Part shown: one piece after another, positions 41,901 to 56,900 of the stretch | Layout of the letters: the number at the start of each line of letters is the position of its first letter | Position numbering within the stretch: the first letter of the stretch is position 1 | Assembly (NCBI GenBank): GCA_023846275.1 | Contig: CM043875.1 | Span: 40,330,633 to 40,394,632, forward strand | DNA from: Vanilla planifolia | Taxonomy: Eukaryota > Streptophyta > Magnoliopsida > Asparagales > Orchidaceae | Direction: 5' to 3' | DNA length: 64,000 nucleotides | Notes under the pieces: model-generated | What the model was told of the DNA's origin: nothing | The model's database searches: none | The model's input: only the letters and a program-made list of their open reading frames with translations | Made by a program: the position numbers and the translations under genes

Positions 41901-44900
41901 ATCATTTGAGATGATTCTATGTTGGCAAAAAACCCTTAACAATGTCACCATTCAACCAAATCGATCCCCAAAACAATACGATCATATAAAAATATGCAAT
42001 GCACATCTAGATATCCCAAATGCTACAAGTGCAACAGATCCTAGTGCATCATTAACATATGAAAACACTGAACATACCATAAAGTCACCTAGACAAAGGT
42101 CCTAATACAAACACAATTATTAAATATAACGAATTATAAGAAATAAAATAATAATGAAAAACATTAAGATGTCCAAAAATATCTACGCATATTACAAAAA
42201 ATTCTATAATTGATCTAGAAGTAGTTTATGGAAGCTCTAGATGTGTAAGTCATAGAAATTTGAGTATCTACATACACCCAACTCATTTGAGAGATCAATT
42301 TCTTTCATAAAAGAAATAAGATTTACTCTTTAAAGATACATGAGTTATCTTCTCTTTCCTCACTATTAGATTTTTCCTACAAAAAACTAACCACATAGAA
42401 TAAAAGATGCTATCCCAACAAGTCTCAAAATTATGTGAATATAGAAATACCATTACGGAGCCAATAAAGTTATGTTAATATAGAATAAAAGATGATATCC
42501 CATCAAATCTCAACATTAGTTAGATTCTACTAACCACCTGAGAAGTTCAGTTGTTGCCGAATTGTTGATCTTCATATTGTCTCCATCAACATTATATATC
42601 ATTGACATAATCTGCATCCCATTTGGGATACATGCATCAGCCTAGGTATCCAACACTGTTTGGCAATTTTCAATATGATTTAACCCCACCTTTCTCACAC
42701 AATTTGAGAGAATTTCACCACCCTTAAGATACGAAGCAAACATGCTATGTTTGTTCCTCCATTTTTGTACAAACTCCTGACAAACCATTTCATGCCTTCA
42801 TGCTCCATCCTCAAGATGTGAAGTGAGCATCACATATTTTCCTCCAACTGCATGCAACCTCTTGACAAATCATCTTATGTCCTTGACCTCAACATACAAC
42901 ACTGACTTAGAATGCAATAGAGATTCACTTGTCTCCATACACCTTACAAGCCTATATAAGCCATGAATCATCTCTCTTTTAGCTTTAACATTGCTCCTCC
43001 GGCAACATTGGGATCTCCATCTTCAACTCAACATATGCAATGTCATAATTATAGGAAAAATAGAATAAAAATTGCCTTGGTTATGAAAGAAGTCATCATA
43101 GTTGTAAAGAGAGTTACCATGGTTATTAAGAGAGTTATCATGATTATGGAGGTAAAAGCCATGGTCATTGAGTTATCATGGTCATGAAAGGATTTAGCAT
43201 TATTATGGAACGAGCTGCCTTAATTATGAAGTAGTTTACATCCTCCCACATGTAATTATAGGAAGGAATTAATATTGCTTGGTCTATTTAAACCTTAGCT
43301 ATGATGCACAAGGCAAAAAATTCTATAAGGAGGGTGAAAGAGGAAATATAATGTGTATTTGGTTTGTTGGTCTTGCAAAGTGATCAATAAGCAAAGATTG
43401 GTTGTTAGCAAGGGCCTACAATTGCTAATGAAGTGTTCGCATCAAAATCAGCTCAAGTAAACCAAATCTAAGTTTCCATAATAAAGACAAGCATATATAG
43501 TAAAGGATACATTGCCACTCTTATGATCATTCATTTGAGATAAGGGCATATCCACTAAAATCTATAAAGTAATTTTATACTTTTATAGGTTACGTCAAGT
43601 TTTATATATCTAATTACATGATTTATGAACATGATAAAGATAAGTGTTTTATGCTTTTGCTATCCTATGTATTAATCATGATTATATAAAAAGATTTAGA
43701 AGGTGAATGAATGATATGACATAAAAGATATTAACGAGAGTAAAGAATTAGAAAGAAAAACTCCTCTATAGAGTTAACAAGAAGAGCAAAGCTTCATTGT
43801 AAAGATAGAGTTCGTAAGAAGGTAAGTTTCCTTATAAGATAACAAAGAAAGCCAAACATGCTTGTAGAGTTAGAGGCAGCATATCAAGAATTGCTAAGAT
43901 CCATTGCAAAGTAACAAGAGAAATAAAGAAAAGCTATATGCATAAATGCTTGATGGTGTGCTACTCCTAAACTTCGATGACTAAACTCAATGATGAAGAT
44001 GAATGGTTATGATTCCTACACCTAAACCATTGATAATGTTAAGTAAGATGCTATTATCAAGGGTGATGACAATAACCTTTACATTAAAGGTGTGAACCTT
44101 ACTCTTGGGCTAGCAAGTAAGGATGTAAGAAATAATTAAGTGAGAAGAATGGCCCATAAGCAAGCTTAAACAAACGATTATTGTCATGTGCATGTTGCAT
44201 ATTTTATTTTTGATGTTAGTATCAAATGCTTATGATGTGAACAACCAAGGCATTTCTCATGTCTAATGCTCCCTCAACATTGTTCCTCCATGGTGACTCA
44301 TTCAATAGCAAAATAGTGATCACCTTGTCCAACTTAAGAGTATTTCCCAAATAATAAATTTCTTTCAAAAAAAAATTATTCTATTTCTCATGCAATAGAA
44401 TTCAAGAGTTTCAATGTATGATGCATAGATAGAGTAGCACTCCAATGAGCAAAACACAAAATCAACAGAATAACTAATAATGAATACTAGAGATTAACAC
44501 TTAGACTTGTGTGACTTTCCTTTTATTCTTTTGTGCTTATATTTAAGAACTTAGAGGTCTTTGACCACGATAATTAAAGCAAGATAATTATCAAAAATAT
44601 CTAACAAAACCAAAGTTATATGAGAGTCGATTGTGACATAGTCGGGTGCTAGCAAAGAAAACCCTTTTGCAAGAAGTCTAAGAGTGATTTTTTTAAAGTT
44701 TTTTAGTTCTTTGAACTCTACATTATGATCAATAGCTATGCATTTTTCTTAAACATGACGAAATTTTGGTGCGAGGCTCAATAAAGAACTTCCTCAATAA
44801 CTTTACTTCATGGTGAAGCATCTGTTGTGAGTTCAATTTTAGGAGAGCAAATAAGATTATTTTAATATAGAAATTATCATGATAAGGGAAATCAACTCTT

Positions 44901-47900
44901 TGAGAAAGATCTAACATAGAGGAAAGAAAGTTACAAGTTAGCGGCTTAGAAGAAGCAGGAAATAGTATTAGGAGAGAGGTACATTGCCACTCCTAATAGG
45001 TGCCCCAAGAGAGTGAGGCTTGCTAGAGGTAACTGAATAGGGTTGTGTTCCTCAACGTAGGCAGTAGACGTAGTGATCTTATTAGCAAAGATACTTCCAA
45101 TAGAAACAAGAACTAGAGCAATAACACCCTAATCGAAAATAATTTGAAAAGAAGTGATTCTAAAGGGGCTCAATTATAAATCTAGTTGCTTTGTGTGTAA
45201 CTTAGGTTTCCCATTTCTAAAGGTAAAAACTGGAGCACTTAATCGTAATTCTTTAGTAAGAGATATGGTAAGTACTATGGAAGAGATTTGCAACTAAAAT
45301 GCATCTTACTTGGATTGAGGATTCTATTTTCAGATTTTCTGTTTTTTTAGCTTGATATTTTCAATGGACTGTTGATTCCCTTAGATGTGAATGAGGTTTT
45401 GATGACAATTTGATTAATTGTGGCCAAGATTATAACAGAAATAGAAATAAGTTAGATTTTCATACTTCATAGCTTTTCGAAAGCTAATCAAACTATATCC
45501 AATCTATATTTCATTTAACAGCTTATTCTAAAAATTGATTTCAACACATACCTTTGTGAGACAGGACTAGACGAGAAATAGTTAAGAAATCAATCTTAAG
45601 AGGTGCTCTAATAAGATGACAAATAGATAAAATGAGACCCTTGTTGAAAAAGAACACGAGAAAATGTGAAAGCGAGATCCAAATTAACTAAATTAAGGAT
45701 TTTGACTTAATGGAGAAAAAAAGGAGACTAAAAATTTCTTATGGTAAAGTCTTAGAAGGTCCAAATTCCATACAACCAGCATTTGAGAAATCCTCTTCAC
45801 ATTCAAACTGAATTAAAATGTGTCAGAATCCAAATAGCTCAATTGAAAAAAAACCCCCAAACCCAATTGTCATAACACCTTATCACAATGAATCCAAGTT
45901 AAGACAATTCAAAAAGAATTTTCTAACTAAAGCAAACCTGAAAGTGTTGAAAAGTATTTGCATGTCCTTATCTGTTTATAGAACCAGACTTTACCCTTAA
46001 AAGTGTGGCATCTCTCACAATAGCCAACAAGTCCATTGTAAAAGTGTGTTTTTGTTAACAAGGTCAATAGTAGCAAGGGCCTCAATGCAACTGAATGATG
46101 TCTGTACATGATTGCAAAAGCTGTCTCAGACCCCCAACCGGATTGCAAGGACTGCAGCAAGAAAAGTAGTGAAATACCTTGTCCTCTTTCTCAATCTTCA
46201 CATCAAGTGTAGAGATCTCTATCAATATTTATTGAACTCATCCAAATGTGTATCTAAGTTCCCTCAATCTGTCGACCTCAAGCTACATAGTTTCTTTCTA
46301 TGAAAACGTTGTTAATGTCTTGAACTTGTACGTAATCTCCAATTTTTCCCAAACCTCTTGTAAATTTGTCATCCTATAGATCTTATCATGCCTCATTTGT
46401 TAATGCTTTAAGTCTGAACTCTACATAAGGGCCTTCATTATTCTATTTCTCATAAAGATATACTTCACCCATTGTTATTGCAATGTAAAATCATTGTATC
46501 CTTTAAAAAGTTCCACAAAGATCCTAAACATTTTATCATTGGATGTTGTGCCTAGGTTATACCAATGTTAGCTTCCATCAACTCTAAGAGTCATGATTAA
46601 TGCATCATAATTGTCCTTGATCCTATGAATGCTCATTTTTTACTTGAAATCAGGCTCATTGTTTTTCAAAAAACTCAAAATAAGGAAGAATTGCAGCACT
46701 ATTATTTCATTTGGTGAAATGCATTAGAAATAAATCTTGGATTGTCATATTTCGCTTCTATTTGTCCAAGAAATCATGATATCAGTTTGAGCAGCTTCAA
46801 CAATTTATTATCTTTATCACAAAACCTTTGCAAACAAGAAGTTTCAAATTATCCTACAAATGAAACACCTATTCACATAAGAATGTAGTCTATATTCACA
46901 TGAACTCGCACAACCTCACCACCATCGTCATTTTATCGAATATCTCCGCTCATCAACCTTGGATCCCTTAGACATCTTTTCAAGATCAATGAAAGCTTTA
47001 ACTATGTTGTGTGGCCCAACAACATTTCTCTTTTTTTCTATAACCTCTGCCAAAAGTTGTTCAACATCTCTTGTTGCTTCAATAAATGTGAATATGAGAG
47101 AAGGAGAAGAAGAAAGACCCTTATCATTGATGATTTCCAAGGAAAAATAACAAATTACAAAACTCACTAAATACCTCACATAGGCCCATGTAATTTTGTG
47201 ATTTGTAATGCTACTTATGATCTCAACATCTCAAAAAATATAAATTATAGCTCTAAGACCATTTATTGGAGAAAAGAGAATCCGACCATAATGTGTGCAA
47301 GCCAACTAAAAGAAACACAGAATCGCTGACCACACCATAAAGAACGTGGTTAAACCCAACTCCTTTAAGAGATCTTCCATGCCTTTCATAAAGAGAACAA
47401 GATCCACTATTTAGAGGTATACAAGACATCACTTTCTCACCTCTTTCTTCTCTGCTAGGTTTTCGCAAAAGGCAATATATATTTGAATCCAAATAAACCT
47501 TAATACTAATTATGATAACTAAAATCATACATGATACATAAGTCTACTTGACACAAATACTAATATGAATTCAATTATAATTATGTAAATCACAAAATTC
47601 AAGACAGCCTAAAAAGAAAACTCATTATGCATTCTTGGATATTCACTCTTATAAATAATGAAATACTCTACTTTTTTTAGAAAAGCATTAGTAAAAATAA
47701 GAAGCACAAATTAATTTTAGAGTTGTTATCCCCACTTAAGCAAAAAATTGCCATAGAAGTCTTTAGCTTCTTTGCTTCCTCCTTTAAGGCCATAACACAT
47801 AAGTTTTTTAACTTTGGTATTCCAAATAATTCGATTAGCAATCAATAGACAAACGTTTAAAGTCGTTTCTTCTATTTGCTTAAAAATTCACTATTTTAAG

Positions 47901-50900
47901 TAGAATAATATCTAGGGCACCCTAATCCCTATATATGTTGGACTACTTTTAAACCACAAATTATTTTATGAAATAAAAATGGATTGACCTATCTCAGTTT
48001 TGGATAGGTGTTCCTAATAGACTTTCTTAATATTAATATCAATCTTACTAAAGGGATAGATACACTCAAAATACTAACAACTTTCCCAACTATTCAAAAA
48101 TTTCAAGCAAATAATCTATTATCATATCCACTACAAGACCTTTCAAATTCTCATAAAAACTTATATGGATATCACTTCTATTTCATATTTTATCAAAGTC
48201 TCAAAGCTTGAATCCTAACATGTCAATTTTTATGACATTCTTGCTCACCCACTTAGTGACTTGTATACATAGCATGTGCCTTCATATGAATCATGATATC
48301 CACTAACTCCATAAGTTGCAAGTTGAAGTATAAATATTTGAAGTTATACTAATTCTAGAGCCTTGAAACTGCCTCTTTACCATTATCCATCCAAAGCAAT
48401 GTATAACCAACCTAAGAATTGATGTAACAAGCCATTATCACTTATAACTGCATTCATACAATACAATGTGCCACTTCCAAGGGATTCCCTAGCATCAACA
48501 CATTTTTGTAAATGATTCCTCATCCTGGTTCAACAAGTTTTAGTAGTGGTAAATGTCATGTGTGTATTTATTCATATATTATTTAAACTTATGTAAGTAG
48601 ATTAATATACATGCCAATGAAAATTGCCACTGCTTTATAGACTAAAATAAGTGACTTTCCTGTAAGATTCCTTTCTATAATAAGAGCCTTAACCAAATTC
48701 AATTGATACCCCAATTTCTTGTATTATTTCTGGCAAGTCCAGCTTGAAATTTAACGTGACTGTATCTTTTTTATTCTTATTACAATCTCTCATGCAAGGG
48801 CAGAACCGGTCAAGGCGCTTCTGGAGCATGTGCCTCCAGGGACAGAATGAAAATCATCTCCATAAATATCAATGACTACATAGATACCTTTGCAGTCTTA
48901 TTCATTATTCAGTGTTCCCCTAGTTGAACTTATGATTTCTCAAGGTGCCACCACTAAAAAATTATTTTAGCTCCAACCTACTCTCATGCCAAAAGCTAAC
49001 TTTGTTTAAAATTTGGCATTCAATATTAGTATCATCATTTCAAGTTGCTGTACAGGAAACTCATGCAAGATACAAGTGTCCCATGTCTTTTAAAACTAAA
49101 AATTGAATATGCAGCATGATATGGTCATCACGATGTCCTTGAGTACCCTAAGAGAATCCTAACGTCCTACATGACAACCCTTTAGAAATCATTTGTCCTG
49201 TAAAGATTTGAAGGGAAAACGAGGATGAGAGATGTGGCGCAAAGTTCACAGCATGTTACAGTTCTGCAGCGTTCTTTTAATGAATTTTGTACATCAATAT
49301 CAAGGCTTTTTTTGTAAGTGTCCTCATAAAATTACCTAAGAACCAGAAAGTTAATCTAGAGATAATGGTTATCCTCCACACATTTCTGCAAAGCAATTCC
49401 ATTAATCACATTTTGGCTGATTGTTGCCAATGTGATCATGATTGAATGAGTACTTGCTATACAAATTCGTTTTTAAGTAACATCAAAAAGGAACTTGTAA
49501 AATGATAAGGCTTATTAAAACCAAACCTTCTCCACAGAAGTTGAATCAGGAGGAAGATTGTTTGCAATTAGGCGCATCAAAATATCAAATGATCTGAATT
49601 AAATCAAATGGAACAGAAAAGAGGAGAAAAATATTAACTAAATATAAAGAAGAAATTTATCTTCGGTTAAACTAAAAGAAGAGTACGTCAGTATTCCTTT
49701 GGGTTTGTTTTCAACAGTTACAACTGCTGAACTTGTTTCAAGGGCCAGCATCTTCTTTGTTGCTGTCAAGACTGAATCACTACGTAAGACCATAACCACC
49801 CTGAAAAGTCAAGATATTAATATTACTCACCCGGTAAAACGATATCTCATAACCAACTGAAAGTGAAAATTAGCACATTCTCTTAACCATAAATCACCTA
49901 CTTTGTACAACCTGGTAAAATTGTGGATAAACATGGCCTGAACATTCTCTCCCGAAGGGATTCCAGAAAGGTATTTGGACCTGAATGAAAAAGAAAAATC
50001 ACTTCAGACATCCGGTTCAATAAGGATAACCTCTTTAAGCATGCATCTTCAGATATACTCTTTAACAGTGATCTCAGTTGAAGTAGAGTTGAAAAACATC
50101 AGTAAGAAAAGAAATATGCTGAAATAATATTTGTGAGTATATGATAATAAATCTAGCATCATACTTGGAATAGATGTGCCCCACTGCTTCTCCACTCCTT
50201 CAACCGCAGCTGCAATAGCTTTTCCCTTCTCAGCAATCCTTTCCATCCTTGCAATGGCATCATAAAGACATTTTGCTATGTCAAGTAAAGCAATAACCTC
50301 ACCATTTTCTACAACAGGCAAATGCCTGAATTTCCCTGAAAATGGTGGGATCAACTACGAGTTTACTTTCCAAAGAAAGTATTTGTCCTGCAAGTAATTT
50401 TATCAGGTTCATCATAACAAACCTTGCAACATTTTTTGCAAAGCCTCTACAGCTAGAGTGTCAGAAAGAACAAAAACAGGATTCCTTGTCATGACTTTGG
50501 AGACAGGTGTTTCCTCAAGGCTTAATTCATTGGCGATGACTCTGATAGCTACATCCTTTATAAATACAATAGCAAAAAATTGCATGAATGGATGTATATT
50601 TTTCTACCAGTCAAACACTTAACATTGAAGTACCCACAACCACAATAACAATCGCAAGAAAGGATTGGAGGTTACCTTATCTGTTAAAATTCCACAAAGC
50701 AAAGCATTTGATTCGATCAACAGTGCAGCATCAACCCTACGAGCAGCCATTCGTCGACAAACTTCTAGAACTGAACTATTTTCAGGCATTGTAAGAGCTT
50801 TAGATAATCGTAGCCTCTTTACTGTTCGCTCACCACCAACAGTTCTACTTCAAGAAGGTGGAGGAAAAAAATAAATATAAAATGCAAATTTACAGAGAAA

Positions 50901-53900
50901 AGGATAAGTGTGTCAAGATATGTCGTCAACAGTAACCAATGGGAAAGTACCAATGCAGCAAATAGAAAATTACTGAGACCATTTGAACTAACTAGGTATT
51001 ATTAAGTAAATCTAACAGCAGCTGTAAAAGTTCTGCTTCCATGTAGTTCTTCGGTTGTTAACTACCCAAGTGTCAATGTGTGGTTGGTTGCAATACTGTA
51101 CATAAAGATCAACATAGTGCTCACATGAAGAGTTGAGACTCTCTGTCCAACATTCCATACTGTAATCTATTTTCTTGCTTGCAACTCAACTTTCCTAGAA
51201 AGTTCTGCTTCCATGTAGTTCTTCGGTTGTTAACTACCCAAGTGTCAATGTGTGGTTGGTTGCAATACTGTACATAAAGATCAACATAGTGCTCACATGA
51301 AGAGTTGAGACTCTCTGTCCAACATTCCATACTGTAATCTATTTTCTTGCTTGCAACTCAACTTTCCTAGAAAGTTCTCTCATATGGTATCCAAGACTTG
51401 CTACCTTGATAGCTAATGGCATAGCCTGAAATTTCTTCCTCTTTGTCAATCACCTTTCACCACCTTTCTCATACAGTTTCAATTGTTCTTGAGTTCTTGC
51501 ATATGGATGTCTTTGTGTCCATCTTCAACTCCATATTCAGATTGTTGTTTCTATATTTCAATTGTGAATGTTTACGTCATGTCATACATGGCTATATCCA
51601 ATAGTAAGAAAACCAGACTTTTATGCAATGTTTGCTCAATTTAAAAACATGATTGAGAATAATTTGGATGGTAAAATTACAATTGTGCAAACTGATGGAG
51701 GTAAGGAATTAATCAGTTCTCAGTCTAAGAAGTTTCTTTTATTGCATGGCATTTCTTTCCCATGCTAAGGCCTATATACCATGTGCTCTTTTAACATTAG
51801 CATATGATCATCATAAAGCTGCAAATCGAATATTCTGATGAAAACCCCTATAGTGTGACAAAACCATATAGTGTGACAAAATAATCACGCCCAGATCTGC
51901 AAAATGTAGATAGATAACAAAGAAATAGGTCATATCAAATCTAATAAAAACCCCTATAGTGGGACAAAACCATATAAATATTAGACAATTTTTTATCTAA
52001 ATTTACAAATAAGTTTGAGAAATCCCAAATATCAAAAAAAAAAAAAAAATCCCAAAAATTTGAAGAACGCCCCCACTAAACAAGTGTAAAAAAAAAATGA
52101 GAAAGTGGGTCAATATTAGAGCATTTTTCTTTTCTTTATCATTCATCCTTTTTCTTTCATCCTTATGTTTTCCTCTTCCTCACATGAGCAACCCCACTCT
52201 AAATAAACAAATGTAAAAATTGGAAAGTTTATCAGAATTAGACCACTTTTCCTTTCCCACGGTACTATTCATAGATTTAGTAAATTTTATGTTTAACTTT
52301 TAAACACTTGTTCAACATACTTCCTTTGACAAACATATCTCCCTAGTTTTCATGTTATGTGACAACCTCATATAAAAAATTTTTCAAATAGGATCTAAAT
52401 CCTTCTTGTCGAAGGACTTAAATAAATCCTTTTTCAAAATGTTGATCATTTGAATATCCTGGTCTATGATCAACATATAGTAAAAGGATGATATAGTTAC
52501 ATTTAAACTTGTGGGATACACATAATAATTTGCTGGTTTATGATCAACATATAGTAAAAGGATGATATAGTTACATTTAAACTTGTGGGATATACATAAT
52601 AATTTGCAAAAGTTGTCATATCTATGGCTCCTCATAAATGAATCGAACATTTTAAACTGCTATCATCATGCTTGTTTCAACCCATATAAACGCTCTTTCA
52701 ACTTCCACACCAAGTTCTCTTTTCTTTTAATTTCAAATCCTATCGATTGTATTGTATAAATGTCATGTAAGTCAATTCATAGAAATACAATCTTCACAAC
52801 AAGCTACTTTATTTCCAAAACAATAAAGGTTGCCAATCTTTAAGCCACTCAAATGTGTCATTTTTATTAAGCAAAAAGTTCTCATCAAAATTTATCTCAT
52901 CTAACTAAAATACTTTACACAAGTTTTTTACCTCATCTTGAAGATCCATTTGTTTCCCAACACTTACTAGTTCTTAAAAAACTCCACCAATTCATCAGTG
53001 TCATCCGTATTAGGGAATATTGGAAACTCATCTCTTCTTGCATAGCCTTCAGCCACTGTGTTTTATTTTGATGGATTAAAGACTTTAATAAGAATATAAT
53101 CTAATGAAGGATATCTAGTAGAGGTTTAATGTTATTAGAACATTACAAGCCCCGTCTCTTCTACTACACCATGAGAAAGATTAGGGCCCTTAATAAGAAA
53201 GTCACCATGAGTTTCATCTTGACTAACCTACCTGTGTTGTTGTTCTTCTTTGCTATGAGCATTAAGTATTAAAGAAGGAATTAAAGTTAAATCTGACAAA
53301 TAACTAACAATAATAAAGAAAACTCCACCTTCTTCATATGTTTTATTATTTGATACTCTTGAATGATTATCTCTATAATTCTGTGAAGCACCTTCAAGTA
53401 TCTCATAATTTGTAGTTGAGTTCTTCATTTGTGCATTGCATTAATACACATGGAATAGCCTTGTTGTTGAAATTTCTTGTAAACTATCTGTCTAAATACA
53501 TAAATACAATACACCCAAATGCTACATATAAGAGTTAAAAAAAAACCGTCTCTCCAAAATCCTTTTGGAATATTTTTATACGATAGCAATAAGAGAAACC
53601 TGTTCATCAAGTAACATGCTATAAATATGGTTACTCTCACAAACTACTGGAACAGGTTGGTCAGCCTTAACATACAACTTTCTCCACAACTTCTCCCAAA
53701 AACTACTAAAGATATTTTGCCATCCTTTCCATTCATTAGGAACAATTCATTCTATTTGTGACTTTATAGAATAATATTGGAACTGTTTGGCTGATTCCCA
53801 TGCTCTATGCAATAACATCTAAAGGCTTTTAGAGCATACTCACCCATGTTGTCTTTTGAGACACTTCAATTTTTCATGTTTCCTTCTCATTTATAACAAT

Positions 53901-56900
53901 GAATTGTAGAAAGACCTGGTCTTTGCATCTAAGCAGATATATTCAAACCTTTTGACAAGCATCTTTAATGAAAGTAACTAAGTATTCGTTATCACCAAGT
54001 GATTCAACTTCAAAAAGATTACAGAGATCTATGAGATCAAATCACCTAGAATTTGTGTCAGATGTTTTATTAAAAAAATCATGTACCGTTTTGCCAAAAC
54101 ACAAAAATCAAGGATTTTAAGGGTGCAGTGGTGTTATAAGGAATAAAGAACTTCATGCTAAAATTATGCTTGCCAATCTTGTATTAGGTTTAAAGTGGTT
54201 ACCCTTTAAAAGAATCTATATGTTCCTAACAAGAGATATGATACCACGCTAAAAGAGATTTCTACTGTTATGTGGAAGGACTTGAATCAAAAGACTATCA
54301 GGTACATTAAATAATGGTCGGATGACACTGTATTCTATCATGTGTCTAATAAAACTTTTGTCCATTCTCTTTGAAAGAAGTTGGAACACTTTTAGGTAAT
54401 AAGTCTTTCATGATTAGAAAACTTGCTAACTTGAAGTATATGGTTGGTACATTTGTAGTAGAGCATTTGAATGAAATTTAGAATTAGATGAATCAACTAA
54501 TTGCTATGAAGATGATGATCAAGAATAAATTTAAAGGCAAGATAGTTGGAAGACTCTAATCATAATTCTCAATAGCTCTACCTCAGATGAAGTTATTGCG
54601 ATAAATAGCTCGCTAGATCAAGAAACAGGGTGAAATGATGCAAAACTAGTAGCTTTCAGACCGTTGTCAAAACATAGGGGTACAAGGAAAATTGAGAGAG
54701 CACAAAGGTGCACATAATCTCAAGCGGGCATCCAAATATGGAGAAAAGCAATTTTTGCTTCCCTACAACAAAGAAGGTTAGTGAAAAGAAACCATAAGAC
54801 TTCTTAAGAAGAAAAAAAGTAAATCAGAAGAAGAATAACAACACTACAAGCATTTTCCAATGAAGAAACAGTGGTTCTTTTGGTGGAGTGTCTACTTGTT
54901 GCAATAATCAAATCAAGCAGTTGTCGACAGAGGTACTTCTTATTGTGCTATGCCTAACTTAAAACTCTTCATATCGAATAGATATAGTGAGAATGAATAA
55001 TACTAGTTATTCCAATATTGCAGGTATTGGTGATATTTGTATTACCACTAAAATAGGATATAAGCTATCACTAGAAAAAATTACAAACTCTAGCAAAGAT
55101 GTTGTCAAGTCCCTGTAGCATCAATATATCCTTGGAATCCAGTGATTTGTTTTCTAATGAAACAACACAATTAAATTAGTAGAATATCAAAGAAGAAAGC
55201 TGGGAGACTTGATCTTATATATTCTAATGTTTGTGGCCCCTTTGCAATTGAATCTCTTGATGGCAACAAACACATTGTCATTTTTATTAATGAAACTTGT
55301 TAGAAGGTTTGGGTCTACTTAATTCAAAAGATTTAAGTATTTCAGATTTTCTAACAGTTTGTTTCCATTGTCTAGAAAGAAACAAATAGAAAACAAAAAC
55401 ACCTCATGATAGACAATGGAGCTGAGCACACTTCAAAGACATTTAAAGCATATTTCACTAAGCTTAAATTCAACATGAGAAGGCAATTCTTAGTACTCCT
55501 AAACACAATTGTGTAATAGAGATAATAAGCCATACTATTGTGAAGAAAGTTCAAAGGATGCTAAGGATGTGCAAATGCCCAAGCATTTGGGAAGAAGCCA
55601 TACATACAACTTGTTACTTGATTAACATGTCCCTCTCAATCCCTTTGCAAGGAGATGTTCTAGAAAGAGTTTGGTGAGACAATGACATTCCACTCTTATC
55701 TAAAATTATTCAGGTGCAAGGTGTTTATACATGTCGCCAAAGAAGAAAGAAGAAAACTCAACAAGGCTTTTCTGGTCTACATAAATGAACAATTCGATTA
55801 CTGATTATGGAACCTTTAAAAGAAGATGCTTCACAGAAATAGAAATGTTATCTAACAGGAGAATTAAACAATAAAAGACATTGAAATTACTGGAACTTTT
55901 ACGGATTGCTAGCAACATGCCATATTTAATTCCAATTCCTTCTCTAGTACCAATTGCCTGTAATAGAGAAGAAAAACAAGATGAGGCAACTGATGAAGTT
56001 CATTGTAATCGAACTATTGAGTAGGGAGAGCACAACCCTCCTTAAGTTAGGGTTGATGAGCCAAGCTTTCATCATTCTACTCAGTTACACCAACTCTCCA
56101 ATAGATATTCCTCATCAGTGTATACTCTTATTACTAAAGAAGGGGAGCTACAGTGTTTGCAATAAGCAATGATTAATCACATTGAAACAAAATGGATGAA
56201 AGGTATGTAAGAAGAGATTAATTCCTAATATAAGAATGATTCCTATGAGTCAAATGGAGCTTTCTAAAAACAAAAGGCATTGAAGAAAAAATGGTTCTTC
56301 TAGCTAAAACACAAACACAGTCAAACAAAATACAAAATTTGTCTGGTTGTGAAGGGTTTTAGTAAAAAAAAAAAAAAAAGAAGAAGAAAACTTTGATAAG
56401 ATGGTTTTCTCAATTTTAAAGCAAGCATCCATTCTAGTGACTTAGGGATTGGCAGCATGTATGGACTTAGAGATAGAACAACACAATGCCAAAATTAAAT
56501 TCTTAAATGGTGACTCAAGAGTAGGATATTTATATCATTAAGGTAGAAGAATTAGAAATAAAAGGCAAAGAAAACTTTAGTTTAAATGTTGAAGAAGAGC
56601 TTATATAAACTATAACAAGCACCACAACAATGGTACAACAAGTTTGACTCATTCGTAATGAGCCATGGATATGAGGACTTCTACACATCATTGTGTAGAC
56701 CCAAAAAATCTCCAAAAATAATTTTATCATCCTTTTGTTATATAATAATAATATTGCAATCACAAGTCAGGATATTAAGATAATAAACAAATTGAAGAAG
56801 GCTTCATCTAAGTCCTTTGACATGAACTTGGGCCTTGCTTGTAGATTTTGAAAATGAGGTTGTCCCATGATAAAAAAGCTTAAGAAGAAATGGTTGTTGT

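Larger units (their letters stand above)
40062..49526 (-). other. CBSCBSPB intron 7, 9,465 bp
   Basis: Donor GTTTGG at 49,526, acceptor CAG at 40,064-40,062. It holds a 21-bp degenerate repeat (43,081-43,234) and an LTR-like and gag-like stretch on the minus strand (about 46,300-47,520). The remainder is AT-rich and unrecognised; none of its ORFs of 60-90 codons resembles a known protein. Confidence 0.85.

Noticed and set aside
52034-52048. Short A runs here and at about 56,364 as retroposon tails
   Set aside because: They are 15-17 bases long within already decayed sequence, with no upstream retroposon body.
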